A stretch of DNA of 64,000 bases from Hygrocybe punicea (Eukaryota > Basidiomycota > Agaricomycetes > Agaricales > Hygrophoraceae): assembly GCA_963556145.1 (NCBI GenBank), contig OY744466.1, positions 744,001-808,000 on the forward strand, written 5' to 3'. Under the pieces are notes generated by a model. It was not told the origin of the DNA, ran no database searches, and saw nothing but the letters and a program-made list of their open reading frames with translations. The stretch's first letter is position 1; every line of letters starts with the position of its first letter. Positions 35,128 through 46,873 of this stretch are shown in pieces. A program made the position numbers and the translations under genes.

Positions 35128-38100
35128 TTACAAAGAAGGGGCTTCGGGGAGATTAATCCATCTTTCGACGTTTGACGATTCTGGCATCAGAAAGAACCGC
35201 GGTACCAAGTCACCTTCACGACTCGGACGATGTTTCATCTGGATAAGTTCAGAGTCTTCGGAGTTAGTGTTGCTGGCGGATGACTTACCCGGGGAATCAA
35301 TATCGCTCTCGGACACGGCATTGAGTGAATCAGGGTCACGTTCGTTGTGCTTGAAATCCCCAGTCGATAAGGTAAACGCCATCTCTCGAACAACGCTGCT
35401 CTCATCATGGCAACCCAGCACCCTCAACTCATCATACTGTCTCATAAGATCCGCTCTCCGCTCTCCCCGTTCCATACTCCCTACTAGTTGGCTGAGACCA
35501 ACATTAATATTGGCGCCGTAAAACTTGGTTCTCCACCACGCCAGCAGTTTCAGTGAAGCAAGTTTGCACACGATGGCCCCCACATCAGCGTACTCATCGA
35601 AAACAGTCTCCAAAACCTCTTTAGCGGCCTCAGTGAACAGGGTCCGAGCAAATGAGAGCGTAAGCGAAAGTGGAGGTGCCCAACCCCACCGCGGACCGAA
35701 CTCCCCTTGGCGACTAGGTACAAGCGCGGCCTTGAGATGGCAAAGGACGTTCCTTGTTCTTTCATGGTTGTCAAGATCGCACCGGCAGAAAGTAGATGCA
35801 GCATAAGAGAAGAAGAGTGAAGGGTGGACCAGCGCGAGCTGGGGAAGGCGTCCGAAAATCTGGTGAAGGATCGCCAGCATCGAAGGAGAAATTTGACGTT
35901 TGTGGACGTCAGAAAGGTACTGCGAAGCATGTGTCGATTTCCATTCTTGATATCGGTCGATTAGTTGCGGTACGGTGGCCTTGGACCGCCGATCCTCGAT
36001 GTCACCTCCACTTCCATCATCATCTTGACTGGTCACAAAGTAAGGATACAACAGAACCGGTTCCGTTTTCTGCGCACTGTTGCTGATGACTCGTCCCAGG
36101 TCAAAGTTCCTCAAGGTGCCCGAGTGAATGGTTTCGACGAGTAACGCAGCCAGAGGGCTGACATCTGAAGCCTTGATCGCTTTATCAGGCGTAATGTGTC
36201 CCTGAATTGAGACAGTGTTGATAAATTCGACGAGGAGTACGGCTGAACTAGAAGCACTGGGGTTTATGTCCCACGGCCGCACGGAAAACAGAATCGTGCA
36301 GATGTTTTCAATGGCCCACTGTGGGCGATGGCATAGCATCACATCAGGTAGAGTATGCAATAAACGGTGAAGAATGTGCGTGTCCAGTGCCGAGGATTCT
36401 GCCCTGTCAAATATTGGATCCAGGAGGGTAGACACCATGTATTTTGGCACCGGATCGTGCATGGGTTTCCGTTGCAAGACAGACACGACCAACTGGTTTA
36501 TTGCTTCCCAATGTCGGGCGTAGAATGAACTGTGATAATTCGAGATTAGAGTCTGGAAACTGGCGAGAACCCGAGCATAGTAGATGTTCGGTTGTACACG
36601 CAAACTGAGTACTTGGAGTCGCAGCTCATTGATCCAGATGAAGTCGAATCCTTGGCTGTCTGACATCAAGTCTTCAGCCAGCTCGGTTGCCACGGCAGTA
36701 GAGGCGGTGTTGAGGAGCTGGTCAATCTTGAGTTTGATATCTGTAACGTCATATTGAAGCTTCCCTGACAGACGAATTAGCCCAAGTAGGAGGATTCGAG
36801 CTTCATCCAATTCCGATGGAAAACTGGCTGTGGGGTCCCGGGACACAACACGTTGTCGCTCACACGAGAATAAATGGAATTGACGCTCCCAGAACGTTAC
36901 GGCGAAGTGGTCGCATCCATGAACAACGAGCGGCTCGAGCAGAGACATTCGATCGACCGTTAGTTGCGTTCTGATCAATTCGGGACGTTGGAAAGTCAGG
37001 TTCGTACTGAGGTGCATCTCACGCAGTCGGTGAATTGCTCTCAAACTGGCCGTCGTTGGTTCTCTCCCGGGACCACCCACAGCACCAGCCAGGAAGTCTA
37101 CGAGTTGACAGAGGACGTCCCAACATCGTGGATCCAAGATTATGCATCTGCCAATCCCATAGACGAGGTACGGAAAGAGTTCGAAGCCTTGCGCATCCGA
37201 AAGTGCCACGCTTTTGGCAGCATTCAATCCTCTTTGAGCAAAAACGTGAGCGTTGAGAGCGGTGAGGAAATGAGAGAAAATGGTGTGGTATGCGGATTGT
37301 TGTAACAGACGCAGTCTTTCGCGAACGAGTTTTGTTTCCTTTTCATTCAGGTTCAGGGATGATACTGAAATAACAGACCACAATTGAGAGAGTGGATAGA
37401 GGACATCCTCTGTATACACCTCATGGCATTGGTCTGGGATTGTATTTTTGGCCATGTCGGTCAAGATCTCTGGGTCGCAGAGATGCACCACTTGAACATC
37501 GAATTCGCCCTCTAAAGCATTGCTTGGATTCACAGCTAGAAGGGCAAAAAGAGCATCGTCCAAAACTAGTGACGGGTTGGAGACCGCATCCTGGAGTACG
37601 GTCCATGCCAGATTCTCTTGTTTCGAGCCCAGGAAAGAGACAACCGACTGCAGGAAGGCAATGCGCACTGAAGAAACCCGTCAAGTAGGAAACTAAAAGA
37701 ATTCATTGATTTGACTCACCATCTTGGTGCAGCTTGCGCCCCCATAGCATCATGAGAAAAGTCTGAAGCTCTGTATGAGATGCATGCTGGCAGACCAAAC
37801 GAACGAGCTCCTTCATCACTGTGACCTTTAGCCGTCTCGTCGAGTTCTCGGGAGGGAACACGGGCATAAGAATCTTCGGCAAACTACCTGAGGGAACGTG
37901 TTCCAGAGATTTGCGAATGCTAAAGGCGACAGTTCTCGCAAGATCGCCGTCCAGATAGCATGGGGCAAGCAGAAATTGAATTCCAGAAGCGGGTTCGTCC
38001 AAGTGGGGCAAGAACATCAGGATCGCTTCGATTACACGCTGATTCAGGTCCTCCTTAAGAAGTTCGGCCAATTCAATGATGGTGGTAGTAGGGAGCTTTG

Positions 38101-41100
38101 TCAAATCTTCTGCAGCTCTGACTTGCAAATGGAAAGGAACTTCCCCAGAGTGTATGGTCTCCAACAACTTCATGGCAAAAAGTTCGCACTGCCGAGGATA
38201 GAAGCGTCGAGGAAAGGTGAATTCCCAAAGTGGGGGCTGACCAACGGCGCCATCGGGTTGTTGATTAAAGACCCCGATTGAAGGACTGGTGATATGTGTG
38301 TCCTTAAGAAGGTCTTGCCGATTCTCCATCAAATGGTGGCGTACAAACCCAAGATGGACAGCAGAATCATCGATGCCGAGCAGTTTTTCTACTAAGTTAT
38401 CGAGTTGTTGCAGATTGCGCTTTCCCGTGCAATCAAAAGTCTCCTTATAGAGAAGATCCACTTCTACAGACGAGTCCGTCGAGAAGAGACGTAGATGACG
38501 AAATTCAGACCACCACGGTAGAGTCTCCGAAGTCACTTTGGCGTCGTGATACAACGCGCGGAGTCGTAAGACGTGGTTTATGGCCTCTCGCTGGGCTACT
38601 GGTTTCCAATCAGCGATACTGTCCTTCGATCCCGCGACACCACGAAGAATGTCAAGTTGGCGCTCGGTGTATTCGCGTAGCACAGGAACAGTGGTCCAGC
38701 GAGTACCGAGAAGTTTGTGCATATTTGCAATAAATGCGGGATATGCCGCGGAACGCTCGAAGGGCAGTGTCTGGTGGACCTTGTGATACTGTTCGAGTAG
38801 AGTGTCTACAAATTGCTGTTCGTCCGAGATTCTCCAATAACCCGTCTCGCCGAGAGAATCTTTGGAGGCAAGAATAAAATGCCTTCGCTTGAGTTCTTCG
38901 TCTTCGGTAAGTTGAAGTTCAGTGGTAGATACTTGGATGCTGTATGTCTCGTGCGCCTTCAGAGGGCCCTTCTGAGACACTTCCCGGGCCCACAACAGGT
39001 CCATGCCGAAATGGAATAAAGGGTGAGCAGAGGTCCCGGCATAGTGCGTAAGCGCCAGAGTGGCCAATTTGAGAATATAATCGGAGATAGAGATAACCTC
39101 CATTTCCAAATTTCAATTCGCAGTTACGCCGACAAGAACAAATAATTCTCACCCGTGATACAGCCTCGTTGTTCTGTTTCTCCCATGCGAGATACAATTC
39201 TGCCAACTCCTTTGCCTCGTTATCGGTCGCCTGATCCCACAATGGAAGGATATCGCCAAATCCGCACTTATGCAACACACCGGGAATTAACTGTGCGTCG
39301 GGCTGAATTTCGTTCTTGATCCTGGGAATGAGAAATTTCATGGTGGTTATATATTCTTTGGGTTCGTGTGGCCAGGTTGCCATCATAAGACGAGAGTATG
39401 CCAGATATCGATCCGTGAACAAGCGCTGGTAAGTGTTCTTTTGTAATAATGCGCGCGAAGGTGAATCAGAGATATCCAAAAGGGAATAAAATTCGGCAAG
39501 AACATGATCACCCATCTTGGGATGATCGAGGATAGCCCTCACGATAGGAAGACGGGCACGGGGAGAGGCAGGCAATTCCGTTAGAATTTTTACAAATACT
39601 GGCAGATTGCTACATGATGCATCATCGAGGAGCCGTGAGCAGACATATTCGGGGTCGTTAAAGTAGGTCCAGAGGACCTCTCGCTGCTGCTCGAGCAGCT
39701 CACCATTAACAGACTTGAGGTAGAAGGACGGGTTGTTTCTCGGATGCTCGAGTCGAAGTAGAAGACGGAAGACGGCGTCATTGTCTGTCTCTCTGATGTG
39801 ACAATAGGGTTGCACGACTCCATTGTTAGGGATATCGAATACAGACAGTTTCTTCTGCTTTAGCGCCTGCAGGAACTGGCTGGCGGTGGACACCAATGCT
39901 GATTTCGACACCTGAGCGATATCAAAGACACCTTTGATGCTGTTGAACAGGACCTCGACAAGCGGAGGGTATTGCTTAAGCTGCCCTCTAAGCACCGGGA
40001 GGGTGAAACGCCGCATGAAGCAGTCCACAAACGTGTCATCAGATGGGGCGGAGACCCTGGAGGCGGCCAAGATGCGATCAACGGAATGTACAATAAATCT
40101 TTGGAGGGCATCCTCGATTGCGTCTTGAGATGAAAACCTTGCCTCATAATGGGCGATAGCATGCAGTCGAAACGACAGAAGGTCGATCGCGTGAACCACG
40201 AAGTCGATGATGCCATCTCTTTCCTGGATCGACATGGCTTCCACAGCCTGTACACTATCAAGAGATGCCAATGCTTTCTCCGCCACTGCGATAACAATTT
40301 GCCACCTTGCATGCCGCAGCAGGTCGGCCAAGCGGAGCTGACCGTTCTTCAGCAGCACTTGGTTCTGCATTTGCATGAGCTCGATGATGAATGGCAGTAA
40401 GTGCTCCGTTTGCTCATTGATAGACAGCATATGCCAGAATCGAGAGCTTGACTTGTGATGCATGAAACTAGACGGCAATTTGAGTAGATCGCGCCCCTTG
40501 TGTTCCGGATCAGGAATATAACAGGTACTCCTGATGAGTCGCAGCGTGCGCGGGAGGTCGCATAGTAAGAAGCTATGAATACGTCGGTCAAGGCTGAAAG
40601 GAATTGATGGGACATGTCCCGAGCCTTTGAATGAATGGCTAAGATGCGGCGGGGGGTATCGCTCGAGCAGATCAAAAACGGTCGTCACGAGATCAACCTT
40701 GCTATCTTTCTGGACATATAAGGGGTTGTGGAGTTGACGATGAAGTCTGAAAAGCGATAGCCTGTGATTGATGTATGAGGCGAACAGTCCCTGACAAGTG
40801 CAATCAAACGGTGTACGTACCCTGCACGAGTCCAAATTGCATCTCTGTCTCGTGGTAGCGCCATTATCAAGTCTCTCTCCAGTACGACACAGCGAGGATC
40901 AATCATCTTTGCAGGGGGTGGTTCCTTCCAGAGCTGTAGGATTTTCAAAGCTTCGACCCGACCAGCTGCTACCATCGCAGCCTGTAAACTCTCCTGAGTC
41001 GCAGGAATGCTCTTGCGATAAGTCTCAACTAGCTGTCTGTCAGTCGCACCAGAGCAAGGGGAACAACACGCCGTTATAGCATGAGACTTTCCAGCTGTGG

Positions 41101-41446
41101 ATGGGTGGACGATAGCGTCGAGGAGAAAGGGTATTCCAGGCTGGCCGAGAGCAGAGGCCATGGCTAGTCCGAGTTCGCGCTGAAAAAAGCGTTTGGACGC
41201 TGTGCTTTGCGGGAATAACAGTGTGATGTAATTGTTGTCTTGCTCTTTTGCCGGAAAAGGCACTCGGTCGGGAAGTAATGTAGTCGAAAGGAGCTCCCGA
41301 ATGAGCGACAGCAAGGCAGAATCATCGCGATGAACATGAACAAGCCTAAGCCCATAACCGATACGTTTATGGTATGGCAACTTGAGAAGTATTTTGAGAA
41401 GAGCAGCTTCGTTCTCTGGCAGGGCTTCACTGATGGGACATTCCAT
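35128..41446 (-). CDS. Giant conserved-looking protein of unknown function (2045 aa)
   Basis: Four exons close exactly: 40821..41446, 39153..40746, 37720..39097, 35128..37667, with introns of 74, 55 and 52 bp, all phase-consistent. 2045 residues, no signal peptide or obvious membrane segment. The sequence is rich in leucine and in evenly spaced amphipathic helices throughout, like HEAT/ARM-type solenoids, although no canonical repeat consensus was recognised. The last ~80 residues become Ser/Asp/Glu-rich (SESDIDSPGKSSASNTNSED) and probably disordered. Absence of stops over >6 kb and clean splicing show it is under selection. A scaffold role would be a guess from shape only. It ends close to the uncertain gene at 34.4 kb on the same strand. 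Confidence 0.85.
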
Positions 41447-41684
41447 TTTTTGGGAAAGAATAAAGGAGGCTCGGTGGCGCTGGAATGTTCATCAAGGTTA
41501 TGAATTTACGGGGTGAATAATAACTCACGGGGGAGGAAGTTATCTCTGACCTCTGAGATCTGAGCACTTGGGTAGACTCTAGTAGGCCCCGGTAGACAAG
41601 TTTTAGACAAGTCTTTTATGGCAAATCACCCAAACTATCACGGCGTTAGGTCTTCTCGGCTTTTCTTCTTCCCACACACCCCCT
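41447..41684. other. 5' flank of the giant gene
   Basis: 238 bp between the giant gene's ATG and the long-TIR element, likely its promoter. The element is inserted directly upstream. No recognised motif. Confidence 0.4.
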
Positions 41685-41927
41685 CTTATTTATGGAAACC
41701 GAGACTGACCTGCTCAAAAACCGTGACACAATGTGTGATAGCCGAAGGTGATAGTGTATGGACCCCGTGTACTTTTTCTTTATCAATGTACATAATGTCT
41801 ATTACTACATTCACAAGTCTCTTTTTGTAGTTGCAAGGTCATGATTCTAATATACATGGTGAAATTCTCAAAAGCATTGTGAGTAGTTTAACTACATTGG
41901 CGCATAAGTTTATATGTGCTACTTTTA

Positions 41928-42150
41928 ACACTGCAAATATGAAGGGATTTGTAAATTTGACATAATCCAATAATTGTTAAGAAAGTTGGCAAACTCCAAA
42001 AATTCATTCCAAATAAAGCAATGATTGCCATTTATAAAAATAAAGGGTTCAATATTTTATGAATTTGTTGAGTATCTTATAAATTATTAATATGTTTATA
42101 GATTATTTTAGCATATGTCAAATTTACAAATCCCTTGATGTTTGCAGTGT
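41928..42150. mobile_element. Small MITE nested in the left arm of the long-TIR element
   Basis: 223 bp, with ~36-bp imperfect inverted ends (ACACTGCAAATATGAAGGG and its inverse). The right arm of the host element keeps the uninterrupted sequence (in arm orientation GCTACTTTTCAGTAATTGGGATA), so the insertion postdates the host element's arms. The exact target duplication is ambiguous. Confidence 0.8.
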
Positions 42151-42501
42151 AAGTAATTAGGATATGATAAAAGAATGAGGAAAGGGCCAGAAGGCACAGG
42201 AATGGCTAAGAAAGGGTTGGAAGGGGCAGGAAAGGTTATGGAGGGTGCAAGAGGGAGTCAGGGAGGTTTAGAGGGGCCAGGGAGGGCCAAAGTGCAGGGA
42301 AGGGCAGGGGCAGGCTCAGGTGAGCTCAGGGGGAGGCCATGCAAGGGTGTGAGAGGCCAGGTAGTGTATTGCATGGGTATGGGTAAACCTGCAGGTTTTG
42401 CCACACGTATAGCCTCAGGTACAGGCACAGGCACAGATTCTTGGACCCACCAGCTCTTTTTGAAGCCCTGGATCATCCACAATGGTCAAGTATTGAGCTA
42501 G

Positions 42502-42540
42502 ATATGCTTAAAATACTTTATTCTTGTATTTTAAGCATAT
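42502..42540. repeat. Perfect hairpin (15-bp stem, 9-nt loop)
   Basis: ATATGCTTAAAATAC at 42502..42516 pairs with GTATTTTAAGCATAT at 42526..42540. It lies inside the long-TIR element, outside any gene. Confidence 0.85.
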
Positions 42541-44930
42541 CCAGGGCTTAAAATGACAGGTGAACCTGCAGGTATTGTACCAACGGGTGCAGGTATGGGT
42601 ACAGCTAAAAATACCTGGGGGTTACCCATGCAATACACTAAGGACAGAGGGGTTGTGAGATGTTCAGGGGGTTGGATGGCGCAGGGAAGCACTGGTGCTG
42701 CAGTTCTGGTGCCTCTTTGTTACCCTCATTGCCATCACCTTGAAAGCACATTTGATGTGTTCTGTATTCATGAGGTAATCTTGAGCGGTATCTGGGGGGG
42801 AGGTGAGAGATCTATGTTGAAGAAAAATAAAATGTACCTGGGTTGGAGTGCAGGCACACCACACCTCCAACCTTTTTGCCATTGTACTGTAACTGTTGTT
42901 GGTGTGGTCACCATTGCAGTCATTGTGGTTGTGGTTGTGGTTTGGTTGTGGTCATGGCAGTTGCAGTCATCACCCTCAATGCCTGTTTGGTTTGGTTTGC
43001 ACTGCTTTCTTCTTGGTGGTTGTGACCTGTTACCATCATCATAAGGGTGTGGTGTGGCAGTGGGTGGCCAGTTGGTGACCCTGACCTGCACCTGTGGAAC
43101 CCGTTATGTAATTACCAAGTCGTTGTGATGGCAAGTGTCAGTGTAGACCTGGATAGGAATCTACAGTAAGGGTGACTAGCTAGAAAGTGATCTGAGGAGT
43201 CTTAGGTCTTGTATAGGTTGTCGTAATTAATCCAACCAAGATCTGGGGGTTCTGGAACAGAGGGGAAATGTAGGGGGAAGATGAAGAGGAATATGGGAGA
43301 TACAATGAGGGTACTAAATGGTAGATCTGAAGTGTGGTAATAAGCTATATTTTGTAGTGTAAAAGCACAACTTCTATACTACTAGAGAGAATCTTGTGCT
43401 GTATACTATAAGCAAAGGAAGTAACTGATAGTGGTGAAGTGAGGAGGTAGATAGGAGAAGAGACCTATGTACTGAGAGATGGGAAATGAAGATATGTGAT
43501 GTACAAGCATATATATACTGATTCTAAGTCATTAGGAACATCACATCATGGGTAGGAACAATTTCAGAGGTGGAATCCAGAGTGGAATCGGTGGAAAGGA
43601 GTGGAATCAATGATATTGGAGTGGAAGTGGATGGGAACAATGTGGGACATGAAGAGGATATGATTCCAGACAGTCCAGAGCCTCTACATCATGATAAATG
43701 CTAGAAAGGGTGGGGAGACACCAATGTGTTGGCAACCTGCAGGTGACCCACACACCACCCCATACCTATGCAAGGGTACACCCATTGCACCCAACCCCTC
43801 ACTGACCTGCAGGTCATTCAGGTGTCAGCATACCCATGATAGTCCTTGTGAGGGAGGGTGCAAGGGGTATGGGAGTGCATGGGAAGGGTGTGTGTGAGGA
43901 CACAAGGCATAGAGAAGGGAAGGGCAGGGTAGGGTAGTGGAGTTGCAAACAATCTGTGGGGAGCTCATTAGTTACTGAGGCTGCAAAAACAGGTGTGAAA
44001 GGTAAACTTGCAGCTTGCACTTTCATAATACTTCTCATGAATAATGAATGGTCAGGTCCATTGTGAACGACAGCTGATTTGAGGGGTGGGGAAAGTATAG
44101 CTGTAAAGTGTATGAGCAAGGCATACATTCCAGGAAAGAAGTGCAGGAGGTGTTGGAAAGCATAATGTACAAGTAGTGGAGGTTGAAACTGGTGAGAAAG
44201 TGGCATAGGACAATGAAATCCAGACTGTCAAATTGTCAAATGTGGAACACACTGTGATGTGACTTGTTGCCCTCTTCAAGTGGTTCTCCTCACTCTTGAC
44301 AATACTCTCCTCATGATCATCACATCATGTGATGTGGATGTGTAAGGCAAACAGTGGAGGGATAGAGTAATGTGTGCATAATAGTATTTGCTGACAAACA
44401 TCCTGCACCACTCCAGTCACCCATCCCAACTCACCTGAGCCCACCTCCTGCTCTTCCCTACACTCTGGCCTCCTCCAGGTCCTCCCTGTCCTCCCCTGAG
44501 CCCTCTAAACCTCCCCAAGTCCTCTCACACTCTCCTGCACCTTTCACACCCTAACCAAGTTCTTCTTAACCTCCCTGACTCCCTCTTACACCCTCCCATA
44601 ACCTTTCCTGCCCCTTACAACCCTTTCTTAGCCATTCCTGTGCCTTCTGGCCCTTTCCCCATTCTTTCATCATATCCCAATTACTGAAAAGTAGCACATC
44701 CATAAACTTATGTGCCAATGCAGTTAAACTATTCACAATGCTCTTGAGAATTTCACCATGTATATTAGAATCATGACCTTGCAACTACAAAAAGAGACTT
44801 GTGAATGTAGTAATAGACATTATGTACATTGATAAAGAAAAAGTACACGGGGTCCATACACTATCACCTTCGGCTATCACACATTGTGTCACGGTTTTTG
44901 AGCAGGTCAGTCCCGGTTTCCATACTTATT

Positions 44931-45995
44931 ATAATAACTAATTTGCGTGTTTGTCTTACCGCTATAACGGCAACTCTCCAAGTTGATTCGTTGACTCATG
45001 TTGACGTATGCGGTATCAAACGTCCAGGTGCAATCCTGCTGTGAACATTTCAATTACAAGACTCAAACTCTTTTCGGTGCTACCGAGGTACAAATGGGTC
45101 TAGTGTAATGTACCTAGAGGAGGTAGGAGGACAGCGTGGTAAGAATACCGCCAATTTTTATGCCGGTTCTGAGACATGTCCTCGCGCTCGGCGCTCGCGA
45201 AACTGCAATGAGCCCAATGACAATGTACTAGATATACGACGGCCACGCTTGGGCGGCCACTCGACACTGTCAACTTCGGGCACTTGGGCCTTTTCGTCAT
45301 TGATGGCTCCTACTGGCTTTATCATTTTGGTCTTCTTCATCACCTTCCATCACTGTCTTCGACATGATTCATCATCCTGAGGCATCCTCATACTCTGATG
45401 GGCCCCCTTTCTGCAATGCCAGTGCTACCTGCTGGCGCTGCTCGTCTTCTTTAAGTCCCAACCTCTTCCCCTTGACTCCTGCTGTGGCATCCCGGGGGAT
45501 GACTCGTCCACACATAATGGCCACCGTATTCCTCGTAGTCCAGCCATTGCTCCTTAAGGAATCCGGCGGACCGGACATGCTTGAGGCAGTTGATACTTCT
45601 GCATTTGGCCGGCTTGCGACCCACGACACCAAGCGAAAATTTTGCTGTGTTCGGCAATGAAAACCTTATCGTTTTATAGGTATCGTGGAACAGTTCCGCT
45701 ACATTCCCATTGGCATACCCAGACTTATGTTCCTACATCAGCAAGCTGTGTGGGCGTCGCGCGTTTCCTGTGAATTTTGGTTTAATTTCCGGAAGCAGTG
45801 GAAAAATCTTCGTCTTTCGTGACGGAAGGAAAAATTTATTCAGGACACCTTCGACGACCCTTTGTTCTTGCTCGCTCCAGTATGCCAGGTGCAGTGTTCG
45901 CGATGGGGTTTTCGCCGGAAACCAAAACTTGAAGGCAAGGCGACGTGTCTGAAAAAATGACCAATAATTGCTTTCTCAATTGAGTTGTGGCGCGT
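44931..45995. other. Segment without a firm gene
   Basis: A minus-strand frame at 45372..45632 (basic and Gln-rich: KRLGLKEDEQRQQVALALQK) and another at 45158..45343 (KMIKPVGAINDEKAQVPEV) may be exons of a small gene, but a stop separates them and no splice model closes. Confidence 0.3.
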
Positions 45996-45999
45996 CAAA

Positions 46000-46330
46000 T
46001 TTGCATGGGTCGTATTGACGCCTCTGGTTGTGATGATTTGGGTGAGCAATCTCGTTGCATTATGGTTCAGAAACTGACGTGAAATTAACAGTCGATATAT
46101 TTCTACGACACGCTTACTTTCGTGTAACTGAGGTAGCGAAGCTGTTCTATGTTACAGTAGTTTCAGTTCTTACCCTAAATTCAACGCTGTTCGCATCCTT
46201 TCTTCTAGGTTGGCGGCCTAGAAAATGTTCGATTCAAGGCTTCTTCTTCTACCTGCCATATGTCCCATGAACTTGATCAATGTTCTCATCTTTGTTGGTT
46301 GCCCCCAAACTCGTTCACGGCACGTAAGTT
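46000..46330 (+). pseudogene. DUF6533-type membrane-protein relic, copy B
   Basis: Resembles copy A (19740..20160, inverted) over both exon and intron text: LTPLVVMIWV then GTGAGC...TTAACAG, an exon of ~35 bp, an intron GTGTAACTGAGG...CTTCTAG, then a decayed KMFDSRLLLLPAICPMNLINV block followed by NVLIFVGCP. The exon corresponding to LTAWK has a stop (TAG). It lies about 540 bp upstream of the intact paralogue. Confidence 0.7.
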
Positions 46331-46873
46331 GCCTTCGTTACCTTGTAAAAAACCTTATGTTTGTGCCTGGCGATCCGCAAGTTGGATTACCCCTTCTGTC
46401 CTTAACCTAGGCGCCGAGATTTTGCTGGTCTCTCATACTTTTTTTGCTTGAGAAACTGGTACAGCTAGTGGCCCCTGCAGTCAACTCGAACAAATGGTAA
46501 GAACCAGCCTGATAACCTGAAAGTTGTGTTTATTCACATTTTTTTTTGCAGATGTTGCAAATATCAGATGTTAACTGTCACGGTGTACATGCGAATCCGA
46601 AGTTTACATGAAAACTTCAAACTTGAACAAGGTCACCGCGCCATGCGATGAGGTCGGCGATTACAATTGCAGTTTTCTCTGCCAATCTGTCAATGTCGTG
46701 TTTTACACAGGTATATACCGTTTTTCGAGACTACGGATCTTCGTTGGCTTTGATGTGTCTGCATGATGATATGACGGACCTCCAGAGGCCGAGCATATCC
46801 CGTGTTGTCGATCCAGTTCCTTCATATAAAGGTGGATCTTCCCTTGCCTTCTTCCGGTCGCCAATAACATACC
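46331..46873. other. Intergenic segment before the second DUF6533 gene
   Basis: No supported gene; likely promoter of the downstream gene plus remnants of the relic. Confidence 0.4.

Larger units (their letters stand above)
41691..44924. mobile_element. 3.2-kb element with long terminal inverted repeats
   Basis: The ends (TATGGAAACCG...CGGTTTCCATA) are inverted copies flanked by a 6-bp direct repeat CTTATT (41685..41690 and 44925..44930). The inverted repeat is long: left arm about 41691..42325, right arm about 44430..44924, interrupted on the left by a nested MITE. Inside are G-rich tandem-like stretches, a hairpin and no recognisable transposase. The very long arms and 6-bp duplication do not fit hAT; a MULE-like or other long-TIR superfamily, non-autonomous, is possible. 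Confidence 0.78.

Noticed and set aside
42553..43044. 163-codon frame in the long-TIR element
   Set aside because: Arises from TGG/GTG-rich simple text; hydrophobic Val run without family motif, inside non-coding element DNA.
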